DNA from: JANTGF01 sp963750735
GTDB taxonomy: Bacteria; Bacteroidota; Bacteroidia; Bacteroidales; VadinHA17
Direction: 5' to 3'
Length of the DNA stretch: 64,000 nt
Assembly (NCBI GenBank): GCA_963750735.1
Contig: CAVVRY010000012.1
Coordinates: 62,001 to 126,000 of the forward strand
Shown here piece after piece: positions 10,024 to 19,277 of the stretch. The position numbers and the translations under genes were made by a program. Position 1 is the stretch's first letter. The number at the start of each line of letters is the position of its first letter. The notes beneath the pieces are model-generated. The model had not been told where the DNA came from, ran no database searches, and worked only from the letters and a program-made list of their open reading frames with translations.

Positions 10024-10057
10024 TTGACTTTATTAACCGGCTAATATTTGGTTTTAG

Positions 10058-10110
10058 ATATGTTGGCAAACATAAGGGCCCGAAGTAACATATTTCCCAG
10101 TTTTTTTATT
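10058..10110 (+). other. Alternative inverted repeats and T-tract between the two ammonia-lyase genes
   Basis: ATATGTT at 10058-10064 can pair either with AACATA at 10069-10074 (4-base loop) or with AACATAT at 10087-10093. A T-rich run starts at 10101. It could be a weak terminator of hutH or a leader element of the next gene. Confidence 0.3.
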
Positions 10111-10140
10111 TTTGAAACTGTATTTTAATCTAATAATATC

Positions 10141-11664
10141 ATGGCATTAATTATAACTGGTACTGGTTTAAAAATTGAAGACCTTGTTAGGGTTGCTAGA
10201 AACAATGAAAAGGTGAGACTTCACCCAGATGCACTCGCAAGGATTAAAAAATGCAGATTGATGGTGGAACGAAAGATTGAGGCCAGGGAAATCATGTATG
10301 GAGTAAATACCGGAATTGGGGAGTTTTCTGAAGTAGTTTTGAACGACGACCAGGTTAAAGATTTTCAGAAATATTTAATTTATAATCATGCTGCTGGGAT
10401 TGGTGATCCTATGCCTCTGGAATACGTAAGGGGCGCGATGTTGGGCAGGATAAATGTACATGCACATGGGAATTCAGGTTGTAGACCAGAAATTACATTT
10501 ACACTTATTGAAATGTTGAACAAAGGTGTAACACCTTTTGTCTGTCAGAAAGGGTCCGTAGGGGCTTCAGGTGATCTTGCACCCATGTCTCAAATAGCAC
10601 TTTTACTTTTGGGAGAGGGAAAAGCTTACTTCAAGGGAGAGTTGTTAGATGGAAAAAAGGCTTTAGATGAAGCTGGAATTGCAGTTCCTGGACTAAAAGC
10701 AAGAGATGGCCTTGCAACCATAAATGGCTCGAATGTGCTGACTGCAATGAGTGCTTTATTTCTTTATGATGCAAATAATTGGTTGAAACAGGCTGAAATT
10801 GCAGCAGCAATGTCATTGGAAGCTTTGAAAGCAAATATGATGCCCTATTCGACTAAACTTCATAAGGTAAGAGGATTTAAAGGAGCTGTTCGCAGTGCAA
10901 GAGCAATTCAGAAACTTGTGAAAGGAGGAGATCTTGAATCTGGGAAAATTGCATGCAAAGTTCAGGATGCATATTCAATGAGATCAACACCGCAGGTTAT
11001 TGGTACAGCACATGATGCATTAGAATATGCTCGTAGTCAGGTTGAAATAGAACTAAATGGAGTGGGTGATAATCCTGTTTTCTTTCCAGATGAGGATATG
11101 CAATTGTCTGGTGCTAATTTCCAGGGATCACCTGTTGCATTACCAATGGACATGGCTGGAATAGCCATAACCATGGTAAGTGTTATGTCGGAAAGAAGAA
11201 TGAATCGATTGAATAATCCGGCATTAAGTGTGGGGTTACCAGCTTTTTTAACAAAAGGAGCAGGTATGTTTTCAGGCATGATGCTTAGTCAGTATACAGC
11301 TGATATGCAAATTGTAGAGCAGAGAATCCTGTCTGCACCAGCTTCTATTCAATCCATTCCTGCTGCTGCCGATCAGGAGGATTTTGTATCGATGGGGATG
11401 AATACAGCTATAAAGAATTTCCAGATTTTGGATAATGCATATGGAATTCTGGGTATTGAATTTATGGCCGCGGCTCAGGCACTTGATTTCAGAGAATATG
11501 AATTTGGAAAAGGGGTAACTACGGCCAAAGAAGTGGTTAGGAAATATGTTGAATTTCTAGATGTTGACAGGCCATTGTATGAGGATCATACAACTATGAA
11601 GGAGCTTGTAAAATCATGCGAAATTCTCTATGAAGTAGAAAATGAGATTGGAATTCTGGGATAG
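10141..11664 (+). CDS. Second HAL/PAL/TAL-family ammonia-lyase or aminomutase, substrate unknown
   Basis: 507 residues. The MIO triad Ala142-Ser143-Gly144 lies in GSVGASGDLAP. The tyrosine motif is YGVNTGIG, and TINGSN and QDAYSMRSTPQ are kept. At substrate-contact motifs it departs from the neighbouring HutH: YNHAAG instead of MSHACG, and QEDFVSMG instead of QEDHVSMG. The fold and chemistry (MIO-dependent loss or migration of an amino group) are secure; the amino acid used is not. It follows hutH by 117 bp with a possible terminator or leader between, so independent expression is possible. Automated pipelines would probably call this HutH too. Confidence 0.8.
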   Translation: MALIITGTGLKIEDLVRVARNNEKVRLHPDALARIKKCRLMVERKIEAREIMYGVNTGIGEFSEVVLNDDQVKDFQKYLIYNHAAGIGDPMPLEYVRGAMLGRINVHAHGNSGCRPEITFTLIEMLNKGVTPFVCQKGSVGASGDLAPMSQIALLLLGEGKAYFKGELLDGKKALDEAGIAVPGLKARDGLATINGSNVLTAMSALFLYDANNWLKQAEIAAAMSLEALKANMMPYSTKLHKVRGFKGAVRSARAIQKLVKGGDLESGKIACKVQDAYSMRSTPQVIGTAHDALEYARSQVEIELNGVGDNPVFFPDEDMQLSGANFQGSPVALPMDMAGIAITMVSVMSERRMNRLNNPALSVGLPAFLTKGAGMFSGMMLSQYTADMQIVEQRILSAPASIQSIPAAADQEDFVSMGMNTAIKNFQILDNAYGILGIEFMAAAQALDFREYEFGKGVTTAKEVVRKYVEFLDVDRPLYEDHTTMKELVKSCEILYEVENEIGILG

Positions 11665-11718
11665 TATTTAAAGAATATATTGGTAAAGCAAATTCTCTTC
11701 AATCCTTGGTTTGCACTC

Positions 11719-12192
11719 CTAATTCATTCCTTGTTTTTTTCTTTGCTGATTGTTCCTGATCTGACGTAGTAACATTTCTTTAAATTGATTCTCAGCCTGG
11801 TAAAGTTTCATTACCTTCTTTATGGGCAAAACTTTTTTAAATTCCTTGTGATATATAGTTAGCAAATTAGCCTCTTCTTTATTATACTCAATATATTTAT
11901 CAGAGATTTCCTCAATTTCTTTATCAGAAAGTGTACTGAAACTCTGTCTGAGATATCTATCTGTGTCTCTTTTCTCCAGTAAAATATCATTTTTCTTTTT
12001 TTGATATTCATTATATACTGGCCAAAACTTTTCTGCCTCAGCAGAGGTAAGATTTAGTTTTTGAGTATAGAATGCAATTTTTTGTGCATTAAATCGCTCA
12101 AGTTTTTCAATATCCATATCCTGTGACATCCCTTTCATAGTGCATAAAGAGAGTAGAATTAAAATCAGACCTGTAGTTTTTATATTTTTCAT
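11719..12192 (-). CDS. Periplasmic Spy/CpxP-like protein of the ECF sigma operon
   Basis: 157 residues from the ATG at 12192, chosen because it places signal peptide MKNIKTTGLILILLSLCTMKG at the N-terminus; a longer frame to 12243 only overlaps the previous gene. The mature part is alpha-helical and very charged, with LTSAEAEKFWPVYNEYQ (an LTxxQ/Spy-like helix) and a basic C-terminus (RNNQQRKKQG). Such proteins in Bacteroidota are often labelled 'sensor of ECF-type sigma factor'. It is the third gene after the sigma factor and the membrane protein. A role as periplasmic stress sensor or chaperone is inferred from this context. Confidence 0.75.
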   Translation of the reverse strand: MKNIKTTGLILILLSLCTMKGMSQDMDIEKLERFNAQKIAFYTQKLNLTSAEAEKFWPVYNEYQKKKNDILLEKRDTDRYLRQSFSTLSDKEIEEISDKYIEYNKEEANLLTIYHKEFKKVLPIKKVMKLYQAENQFKEMLLRQIRNNQQRKKQGMN

Positions 12193-12202
12193 ATCTATTT
12201 CC

Positions 12203-12628
12203 TTAAAGTTCTTTGTAAAGAGTGAATTCATCAATTCCCTCATTAATTAAATAATGAATTATTTCTGATGAATCTTCCTCACCATTTTCTGATCCATTAA
12301 TTTCTAATATGTTATCAATAATAAATGATTCATCAAAATCTTCAACGTAAAAATCAACATATTCTAGAGCATTATTGCTTGAAACAACTAATTCAAGTCG
12401 CTTGGCATTAAAATGATCTAAAAAGTAATAACCGACCATAATGAAACCCAGTATAGATGCTGCAACGAAAATAGTTGGCCATAATTTCCGGGATCTTTTT
12501 TGTTTCAATGCATCGCTTATTTCACTTTCCTTAATAGAATCTGCAATTTTTTCGGGTAACTTGTCAAAATAGCCCTCTGGGACATTGTACATGCCTTCTT
12601 TTTTAATATTATGCAAGTCTATTCCCAT
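12203..12628 (-). CDS. Probable anti-sigma factor-like membrane protein
   Basis: 141 residues. A cytoplasmic N-terminus of about 50 residues contains MYNVPEGYFDKLPEKI, a motif common in the small membrane proteins that accompany Bacteroidota ECF sigma genes. One membrane helix follows (about 50-70, LWPTIFVAASILGFIMVGYY), then an acidic periplasmic tail with no recognised domain. It lies 50 bp after the sigma factor gene. An anti-sigma role is inferred from position and topology; no zinc-binding HxxxCxxC motif is present. Confidence 0.7.
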   Translation of the reverse strand: MGIDLHNIKKEGMYNVPEGYFDKLPEKIADSIKESEISDALKQKRSRKLWPTIFVAASILGFIMVGYYFLDHFNAKRLELVVSSNNALEYVDFYVEDFDESFIIDNILEINGSENGEEDSSEIIHYLINEGIDEFTLYKEL

Positions 12629-12678
12629 TTTTTCTCTTGTTGATTCCTGATTATTAGAATAAAAATAAGTTAAAAGGT

Positions 12679-13224
12679 TTAATTATTTTGTAATATTTCT
12701 TCAATTTTTTTTACTGCATGATGGTACGAAGCTTTTAATGCTCCCACTGAAGTGTCAAGAATTTCTGACATATCTTCATATTTAATTTCGTCAAAGTATC
12801 TCATATTAAATACTATTCTTTGCTTTTCAGGCAAGGTGAGAATCGCCTTTTGCAACTTCATTTGAATTTCATCTCCATTAAAGTATGAGTCACTTTCCAA
12901 TGTATTCACCAAATAGTTTTCATACTCGTCAAAGGGAACTAAGCTGTTTCTTCTTTTTTGCTTTATGTAGGTGAAAGCTTCATTGGTGGCAATTCGGTAT
13001 AACCAAGTGTAAAGCTGAGACTTTTCTTTAAACTTATTTAGATTTTTCCATGCTTTTACCATGGTATTCTGAATAACATCATCCGCATCATCGTGGACTA
13101 TTACAATTTTTCGAATGTGCCAGTATAATTTTTCCTGGTACTTTCGCACAATCAGATTGAAAGCCTCTGTTTCACTGCCTTTTTTTTTGAAAAGAGTAAC
13201 AAGTTCTTTATCCGTATATGACAT
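12679..13224 (-). CDS. ECF (sigma-70 family) RNA polymerase sigma factor
   Basis: 181 residues. Region 2 contains FNLIVRKYQEKLYWHIRKIV, DADDVIQNTMVKAW and TWLYRIATNEAFTYIKQKRR. Region 4 has LPEKQRIVFNMRYFDEIKYEDMS and a helix-turn-helix ending VGALKASYHHAVKKI. It is the promoter-proximal gene of a three-gene leftward operon with a membrane protein and a periplasmic Spy-like protein, an arrangement typical of envelope-stress sigma systems. Autoregulation is likely but I see no distinctive operator in the 74 bp upstream. Confidence 0.93.
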   Translation of the reverse strand: MSYTDKELVTLFKKKGSETEAFNLIVRKYQEKLYWHIRKIVIVHDDADDVIQNTMVKAWKNLNKFKEKSQLYTWLYRIATNEAFTYIKQKRRNSLVPFDEYENYLVNTLESDSYFNGDEIQMKLQKAILTLPEKQRIVFNMRYFDEIKYEDMSEILDTSVGALKASYHHAVKKIEEILQNN

Positions 13225-13298
13225 TTATATAGATCCGGATTTATATATTCTTTTCTTCTTAGATGATGCTGTATGCGGAAGGTTTAATTAAGATGAAA

Positions 13299-14687
13299 TT
13301 ATAATTTCAATGATTGTGAGCTTCCAGATCTTACTATGATCCTTTTTTCAATGGTATAATAGCTTGATTTTGCATACCTTGGGCGGAAGACAACTCTATA
13401 ATTTCCGGGTTGCAATACTACAGTTTCATTTTTCACATCAGGGCCAACATTATATACCCATTCTAATTCAGTTTCCTTTTGTACATATATACTGCAATAA
13501 CCTGGATTTGTCATCAAAAGAGTAACAATTCCCGGGACCGGTATTGTTATGGTGGTGGTTGTAGATTGCTTAATTTCAAGATCTTTAATAAATATCCTTG
13601 GTAATATTGGGATTTCAAGATCGTATTTGCCAACTAGATACTTCCCTGGTTCATTTACAATTTGCATGTTAATTGTGCTCATGTCTCCAGCTTTTCTTAC
13701 AATTACATGCTGATTTTTATACCTTGTGCCTGAAGAAACAATTTCCATATAACCCTGTGGGACATCTGCGGCGATAATATTATGTTTGCCTTTATAAACA
13801 ACTATATCATTAACTACAACTTTTGGGATTGTATGAACTACCATCCGATATTTAATCAGCGGATCAAGGGTAATAGTATCAGGTTTTCCTCTTCTGTTAA
13901 TTGTATGTATGTAATTGTATTTTATTTTGCCCGACTCAGAATTATAAAAGGACATGTTTACATTAGTTTCAGAGGGATATCCATCCTGATCAAGCAAATT
14001 TACCTGTGCAGTAGTTGAGTTAAGTGCTTCTGAAATTACTACACCCAGAACACTTTGAAAATTCTCTTCCTCAGAAGCATTGTATAGTCGTCCCACACAT
14101 TCAAATGTTTTCCTGAACTCAGGGTCTAATCCTATTCCAATAATAAATGGTTTTAAATAGACACCCTCTTTCTGCAACTTGGCTGAAACTTCGCAAGGAT
14201 CTCCCTCGCATTTTTCAATTCCATCAGTAATAAGAATTACAATATTCCTGCTATTATCGCTTTTTGGAAAATCATTTGCACATTTCTCAAGTGAATTGGC
14301 TATAGGTGTGGTCCCTCTAGGTATCAAATAGCGGAGTTTTTGTCGTATTTTGGAGGAATTATTTTTAGCAAATGCTACCTCAAGCTTAGTGTCATTGCAG
14401 TCCTGTGGTGGAACAGGACTCTGGTGTCCATATACACGAAGAGCCATTTCAGTGTAGGGCATATTTTCAAGGCTATCAATTGTATGGATTAAAAATTTTC
14501 TGGCGATATTGATTTTCTTATCACTTTCCCATTTGCCTGCCATGCTTTGAGAGCAGTCAAGGACAAATAAAATACGGGTAACGGGAGGTTCCGTTTTATC
14601 ATCAGAGATTTTTATTTGAGCAAAAGAAGGCTCAAAATATAAAACCCCCAAAAATAAAATTATTATTTGGGTTAAGTATTTTTTCAA
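13299..14687 (-). CDS. Secreted von Willebrand factor A domain protein
   Basis: 462 residues with signal peptide (MKKYLTQIIILFLGVLYFEPSFAQ). The VWA domain (about 35-230) has an intact MIDAS: DCSQS (DxSxS), the Thr in RGTTPIANSL and the Asp in ITDGIEKC, so metal-dependent binding is likely. Two CxxxC-like pairs (CEGDPC and nearby) could form disulfides. The C-terminal half (230-462) is beta-rich and resembles PEGA/Ig-like repeats (VPGIVTLLMTNPGY, LQPGNYRVVFRP). No membrane anchor or T9SS tail is seen. It is probably periplasmic; the ligand is unknown. Confidence 0.8.
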   Translation of the reverse strand: MKKYLTQIIILFLGVLYFEPSFAQIKISDDKTEPPVTRILFVLDCSQSMAGKWESDKKINIARKFLIHTIDSLENMPYTEMALRVYGHQSPVPPQDCNDTKLEVAFAKNNSSKIRQKLRYLIPRGTTPIANSLEKCANDFPKSDNSRNIVILITDGIEKCEGDPCEVSAKLQKEGVYLKPFIIGIGLDPEFRKTFECVGRLYNASEEENFQSVLGVVISEALNSTTAQVNLLDQDGYPSETNVNMSFYNSESGKIKYNYIHTINRRGKPDTITLDPLIKYRMVVHTIPKVVVNDIVVYKGKHNIIAADVPQGYMEIVSSGTRYKNQHVIVRKAGDMSTINMQIVNEPGKYLVGKYDLEIPILPRIFIKDLEIKQSTTTTITIPVPGIVTLLMTNPGYCSIYVQKETELEWVYNVGPDVKNETVVLQPGNYRVVFRPRYAKSSYYTIEKRIIVRSGSSQSLKL

Positions 14688-14900
14688 GGTACTAATAGAG
14701 CTGTTTAAAAAATAAAAATAGTAAAAATTCCTCTTTTCTGGTTATTGTATTCAGAAATGTTATTATTTTAACATTTCCGTACAAAATAGCCAGCCCTGAT
14801 CCTGTAAATTCTATTGAGCTCAATCTTAAACCTCATCAAATTCCCAGAACCAGTTAAAACTGTATTTGTATTAGTTTTAACGATTACAAATGGTAGAAAG

Positions 14901-14932
14901 TTTCTAAAAACCACAGAATAAGTGTAATTTTG
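14901..14932 (+). promoter_or_regulatory. Promoter of ychF
   Basis: TAATTTTG (14925-14932) fits TAnnTTTG, and TTTC at 14901-14904 stands 20 bp upstream where TTTG is expected. It is 26 bp before the start codon. Confidence 0.5.
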
Positions 14933-14958
14933 CCAAAAATTTAGAAAAACCAGACAAG

Positions 14959-16056
14959 ATGGGGCTTAAATGCGGAATAATCGGATTGACAAATATTGGC
15001 AAAACAACTTTGTTTAATTGTATATCAAATACAAAAGCTGAAATTACCAACTTTGCTTTTAGCTCTAATAAGTCTAATATCGGAATGGTAAACGTTCCTG
15101 ATCAACGATTGTATCAATTAGAAGAGTTCCAGGAAACAGAAAAAATTATTCCTACAACTGTTGAACTGGTTGATATTCCAGGTCTGGCTAAGGGAGCCAG
15201 CAAAGGTGAGGGAGTTGGAAATACATTCCTGGCCGATATACGAAATACAGATGCTTTGATACACGTTGTGCGCTGCTTTGACGATGAAAACTTGCCCCAT
15301 ATTGAAAGCTCAGTTGATCCAGTAAGAGATAAGGAAATTGTTGATTTTGAGCTTCAGGTACGTGACCTTGAATCGGTAGAAAAAAAAATTGAGAAGCTGG
15401 CAAAACAGGCAAAATCCGGGGATAAAATGGCCAGGGAAGGTGTCGATGCGCTAAATAAATTTAAGGCACACCTTGAAGATTTTCAATCGGTTAGGACGGG
15501 CAATTTTACTGAGAAAGAAGAAGAGTTTATTGAAGACCTTTCACTTCTTAGTGCGAAACCGGTATTGTATGTATGCAATGTAGATGAAAGCTCTGCTTCA
15601 CAAGGAAATCATTATGTTGAAAAAATGAAAGAGGCTATCGCAGGTGAAAATGCGGAACTGTTGGTGATAGCAGCCGGTATGGAAGCTGAAATTGCCGAAC
15701 TGGAAGCCGAAAATGACAGGAATGAATTTCTTGAAGAAATGGGATTAGTGGAACCAGGAGTAGATAAGTTAATCAGGTCGGCGTATAAACTCCTCAACTT
15801 AAAAACCTTTTTTACTGTTGGGCCTAAAGAAATCAGGGCATGGACGATAAAGGAAGGAATGAGTGCCCCACAAGCAGCCGGGGTAATTCATAGCGATCTT
15901 GAAAGAGGATTTATCAGGGCTGAGGTTATGCATTATGATGATTTTGTAAGCCTTGGTTCGGAACAGGCTTGTAAGGATAAAGGTAAACTGCACATTGAGG
16001 GCAAGGGCTACATTGTAGAAGACGGGGATATCCTCCACATTAGATTTAATGTTTAG
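14959..16056 (+). CDS. ychF: Ribosome-binding ATPase YchF
   Basis: 365 residues, full length. The Obg/YchF P-loop is GLTNIGKTTLFN, where most homologues read GLPNVGKSTLFN. Switch/G3 is DIPGLAKGASKGEGVGN, and G4 is NVDE (NxxE rather than NKxD), which is why the family prefers ATP. A coiled-coil insertion spans about 130-200 and the C-terminal TGS domain ends ILHIRFNV. It acts on ribosomes in the cytoplasm. The P-loop substitutions (Pro to Thr, Val to Ile, Ser to Thr) are conservative for nucleotide binding. Confidence 0.95.
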   Translation: MGLKCGIIGLTNIGKTTLFNCISNTKAEITNFAFSSNKSNIGMVNVPDQRLYQLEEFQETEKIIPTTVELVDIPGLAKGASKGEGVGNTFLADIRNTDALIHVVRCFDDENLPHIESSVDPVRDKEIVDFELQVRDLESVEKKIEKLAKQAKSGDKMAREGVDALNKFKAHLEDFQSVRTGNFTEKEEEFIEDLSLLSAKPVLYVCNVDESSASQGNHYVEKMKEAIAGENAELLVIAAGMEAEIAELEAENDRNEFLEEMGLVEPGVDKLIRSAYKLLNLKTFFTVGPKEIRAWTIKEGMSAPQAAGVIHSDLERGFIRAEVMHYDDFVSLGSEQACKDKGKLHIEGKGYIVEDGDILHIRFNV

Positions 16057-16206
16057 TATTTTTGAAATTCCCACCAATTTTATTTACAGATTAGTTTTTT
16101 GAGATTTTTTTAATAATGTATTTTCTAAATGTGAATATATAATGACAGAATGCACAAAAACGAAGTACATAATATAATATTTTTAAGACCTTTTGGGTTA
16201 TTCCCT

Positions 16207-16214
16207 TATCTTTG
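16207..16214 (+). promoter_or_regulatory. Bacteroidota -7 element of the PafA-like gene
   Basis: TATCTTTG, 38 bp before the ATG at 16253. The -33 element is not clear. Confidence 0.45.
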
Positions 16215-16252
16215 CAGCTTAATATTTTCTGGTATTTAAAACTAATAGCTTA

Positions 16253-17908
16253 ATGTTTGATTTAAAGAAGTTTGGAGTTTCTCTAATAGGGGTTATCACT
16301 TTACTCTCATCTTATACTGTACAATCTCAGCAACCAGCAGGAATACCTTCTGAGCAACCGAAGCTGATAATTGGAATAATGTTCGATCAACTGCGACCAG
16401 ACCAGATTCAGAAATACTGGGATAAATATGGCAACGACGGGTTCAAAAAGTTAATGAATAATGGGACAATTGTAAAATCAGCTTCGTATAGCAATTTCAA
16501 CACAACCGAAGCATCCGGATATACTACTATTGCAACCGGAACGCAACCATCAGAACATGGAATAGTGGCCAGGCAGTGGTTTGAGATTCTTAGTGACAAG
16601 CTTGTTTTTTGCACTGATGATCCCTCAGTTCTACCAATTGGAGGAAGTTTTGAGAATGGACCTTTTTCCCCAAATAAAATAATGGTATCCGGTTTTGCAG
16701 ACGAATTGAAATTCTCTAACCAGCTTCAATCTAAAGTATTTAGTGTGGGCCTGAATTATGAAACAGTGATACTTAGTGGAGGACACTCTGCTAATGCAGC
16801 ATTCTGGTTTGATGATATTTCAGGAAATTGGATGACCAGTTCCTATTACCTTGATAGTTTGCCAATATGGCTAACAGATTTTAATGAGAAAAAATTTGCT
16901 GACATTTATCTTACACGGAGCTGGGAAACTTTCCATCCAATTGAGAATTACTCAATTCTGCCCCCTTCACTTAAAAAAGCAGATGTAAATTTTCATGGAA
17001 AAACTTCTTTGCCATATGATCTTGATAAAATGAGTAAGAAGAAGAGAAATGAGAGAGATTATTCTATTTTACAATATACTCCTTTTGCAAATACTTTAGT
17101 GGTCGATATGGCTGTGCAGCTTATGGTTGAGGAAGACCTGGGTAGTGATATTTATACTGATTATTTAGCTCTTACTTTCTCTTCTTTGGGTCCGGTTTCA
17201 AGTACTTTTGGACAAGAATCGATGGAGTTGGAAGATGTAATGATAAGATTGGACTTACAACTCTCACATCTTCTTAAATCTGTTGAAGAAAGGATTGGGA
17301 AGGAAAATGTTCTGGTCTTTATGACTGCTTCTCGCGGAATGCCCAAGGAGCAGACGTACTTTGAAGAATTAAAACTTCCTGTAGGATTGTTTAAGCGAAA
17401 TCAGGCCCTGTCATTATTACGAAGCTATTTGAATGTAAAATATGGAAATGGAAATTGGGTCAGAGGATTTTTTGGAAATCAGATTTACCTTAACAGGACC
17501 CTAGTTGAAGATGCTGGTATTCCTCTTGATGAGATTCGTGGAAACGTAGTAAACTTCATGGTCCAGTTCTCAGGCGTAGCCCATGCAATTACTGCTTCAA
17601 CTCTTTATTCAGCGAATTTTGAGAATAATTTATTTGCCCTGGTTCAGAACGGGTATAATCCAAAAAGATCTGGAGATGTTATGGTTGTATTGCGGCCCGG
17701 CTGGAGAATGGATGATGAAGGAATTATTGGATCAGGTTATAACTATGATAGAAAGGTACCCCTGGTTTGGTATGGATGGAAAATTGGCAAGAATGTTATA
17801 TACAACAATGTGGATATAGCGGATATTGCACCTACAATTTCATTGTTTTTGAATATTCCATTACCCGATGCAAGTTTTGGAACTCCTATACTCGAGTTGT
17901 TAAAGTAG
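16253..17908 (+). CDS. PafA-like alkaline phosphatase superfamily protein, probable pseudoenzyme
   Basis: 551 residues with a signal peptide (cleavage near VQSQ). Family landmarks are clear: FDQLRPDQIQKYWDKYG, ATGTQPSEHGI, AAFWFDD, MELEDVMIRLD, SGDVMVVLRPGW and a C-terminal YDRKVPLVWYGW. The catalytic set known from PafA is largely gone. The nucleophile region TGPGHA reads EASGYT (86-91), GNDW reads ARQW, and SLKDR reads GLNYE. The ligand motif TDYIGH reads LGPVSS (312-317), ADHG reads ASRG (359-362), and the last His of DTHVP is Lys501. Only the first Asp (Asp45) is clearly retained. It is periplasmic, probably without phosphatase activity. The comparison is from memory of PafA, so exact alignment should be verified. 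Confidence 0.8.
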   Translation: MFDLKKFGVSLIGVITLLSSYTVQSQQPAGIPSEQPKLIIGIMFDQLRPDQIQKYWDKYGNDGFKKLMNNGTIVKSASYSNFNTTEASGYTTIATGTQPSEHGIVARQWFEILSDKLVFCTDDPSVLPIGGSFENGPFSPNKIMVSGFADELKFSNQLQSKVFSVGLNYETVILSGGHSANAAFWFDDISGNWMTSSYYLDSLPIWLTDFNEKKFADIYLTRSWETFHPIENYSILPPSLKKADVNFHGKTSLPYDLDKMSKKKRNERDYSILQYTPFANTLVVDMAVQLMVEEDLGSDIYTDYLALTFSSLGPVSSTFGQESMELEDVMIRLDLQLSHLLKSVEERIGKENVLVFMTASRGMPKEQTYFEELKLPVGLFKRNQALSLLRSYLNVKYGNGNWVRGFFGNQIYLNRTLVEDAGIPLDEIRGNVVNFMVQFSGVAHAITASTLYSANFENNLFALVQNGYNPKRSGDVMVVLRPGWRMDDEGIIGSGYNYDRKVPLVWYGWKIGKNVIYNNVDIADIAPTISLFLNIPLPDASFGTPILELLK

Positions 17909-17952
17909 ACTTGACTGGAGGATTTTACAAAAAGGAATTTTTTTGCTTTGAA

Positions 17953-17983
17953 TTTTAAAAGTATGCAGATATTTATATATTTG
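17953..17983 (+). promoter_or_regulatory. Promoter of the TPR gene
   Basis: TATATTTG (17976-17983) fits TAnnTTTG. TTTT at 17953-17956 is 19 bp upstream in the -33 position. Confidence 0.45.
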
Positions 17984-18025
17984 CAGCTTGATTAACTAAT
18001 TGTAAACTAATAAAATCAATTAAAA

Positions 18026-19008
18026 ATGAGAATGATTTCAGGTAAAAACGTGAAAAGTCTGGTTCTAGTAATGTTATTTTCAATTTCTATAACTGGATTC
18101 TCACAATCAATGAAGGAAGCGGTTGATGCTTTTAATGAGGGCGCTTCATTAACAAAATCCAATCCTGATGGTGCTATTAAAGCATTTGAGAAATGTATTA
18201 GCATTTCTGAGAAACTTGGGGATGAAGGAAAGTGATACAAAAGAAAAAGCGGAACAGCAATTACCTTTACTATATTATACAGTTGCCCTAAATAGCTATA
18301 AAAAGAAAGATTTTGATGCTGCGATTGCTGGTTTGAATGAGGCAAAAGCTGTTGCAGATAAGTATGGGAATAAGGAAATCAGTGCCAAGTCTGAAAAGAT
18401 TATTCCTCAGTTTTATTATGCAAAAGGAAGTTCTGAATATAAGAGTAAGGAATATGAGACAGCATTGGCTTCGCTGGATAAGGCTGCTGAATTAAATCCA
18501 AAGTATGCAAAACCATATCTTGTAAAAGCTACAATATATAAAGCGCAAAATGATACTGAGAATATGCTTATGGCTTGTGATAAAGCCATCGAAGTAGGTT
18601 CATCCGGAGATAAAAAAACAGCTGAATCAGCAAAGAAACTGGCCAAAAACACAAGCTTTAACAATGCAGTTAGCAGGCAATTGGTGCAAAAAATTGGGAG
18701 TGAGGCTGAAACAAGTTTAAAAAAATCTATTGAATATGGAAATGATACTCCTGATGCTCATTATCAGTTAGGGAAAGTATATGTTGCCCAAAAGAGAATG
18801 GGATCCAGCAATTGCTTCACTAAATACTGCAATTCAGGGTGATCAGGGTGATGCAGTCGCTAAAGCAAAATACTATTACGAGTTGGGAAATGCTTTTGTT
18901 GGTAAGGGGGATAATACTTCTGCCTGTGATTCTTTCAAAAAAGCACAACATGGCGAATATGCCCAAAATGCAAAGTACCAGATTGAGACTGTTTTGAAAT
19001 GTAATTAG
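18026..19008 (+). CDS. Secreted TPR-repeat protein with two apparent frameshifts
   Basis: The product is spread over three frames: 18026-18235 (signal peptide ending ITGFSQ, then the first helices), a middle segment to about 18790, and an end segment to 19008. Dropping one A near 18229-18231 joins GDEG to SDTKEKAEQQ. Dropping one A near 18788-18795 joins YVAQK/R to EWDPAIASLN. The repaired protein (about 326 residues) has several tetratricopeptide repeats (SYKKKDFDAAIAGLNEAK, EYETALASLDKAAELNP, YYELGNAFVGKGDNTSAC) and is periplasmic. It is presumably a scaffold; the partner is unknown. A strong terminator follows. Confidence 0.8.
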
Positions 19009-19049
19009 ACTTTTTGGGGGTTCCTAAATTGGATATTGAATAAAATACA

Positions 19050-19083
19050 ATGCCTCCAGTTGTTAATGGGGGCATTTTTTTTT
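19050..19083 (+). terminator. Rho-independent terminator after the TPR gene
   Basis: ATGCCTCCA (19050-19058) pairs with TGGGGGCAT (19067-19075), one wobble, 8-base loop, followed by nine T residues. Confidence 0.85.
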
Positions 19084-19277
19084 AAAGTATATTCTTCAAG
19101 TTATGTTCTAAAGAATTTCTCATTTATTGCAGTGAAAAAGTATGTTGTAGTGCAGCTTATTATAAAATAATATAATATGTTTTTGATGAGTTGTTAGAAA
19201 TATTACATAAAATTAAGATTTTGGTTAATAGTGTTTTATAAAAATTAACTATAATCACCGCCTCCTAGAATAAATGT

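Noticed and set aside
8515..11664. Ammonia-lyases as part of a flexirubin or aryl-polyene cluster
   Set aside because: No ketosynthase, acyl carrier or related genes lie nearby.
16207..16214. Full -33/-7 promoter for the PafA-like gene
   Set aside because: TTTTG at 16191 lies too close to the -7 element; only the -7 is kept.
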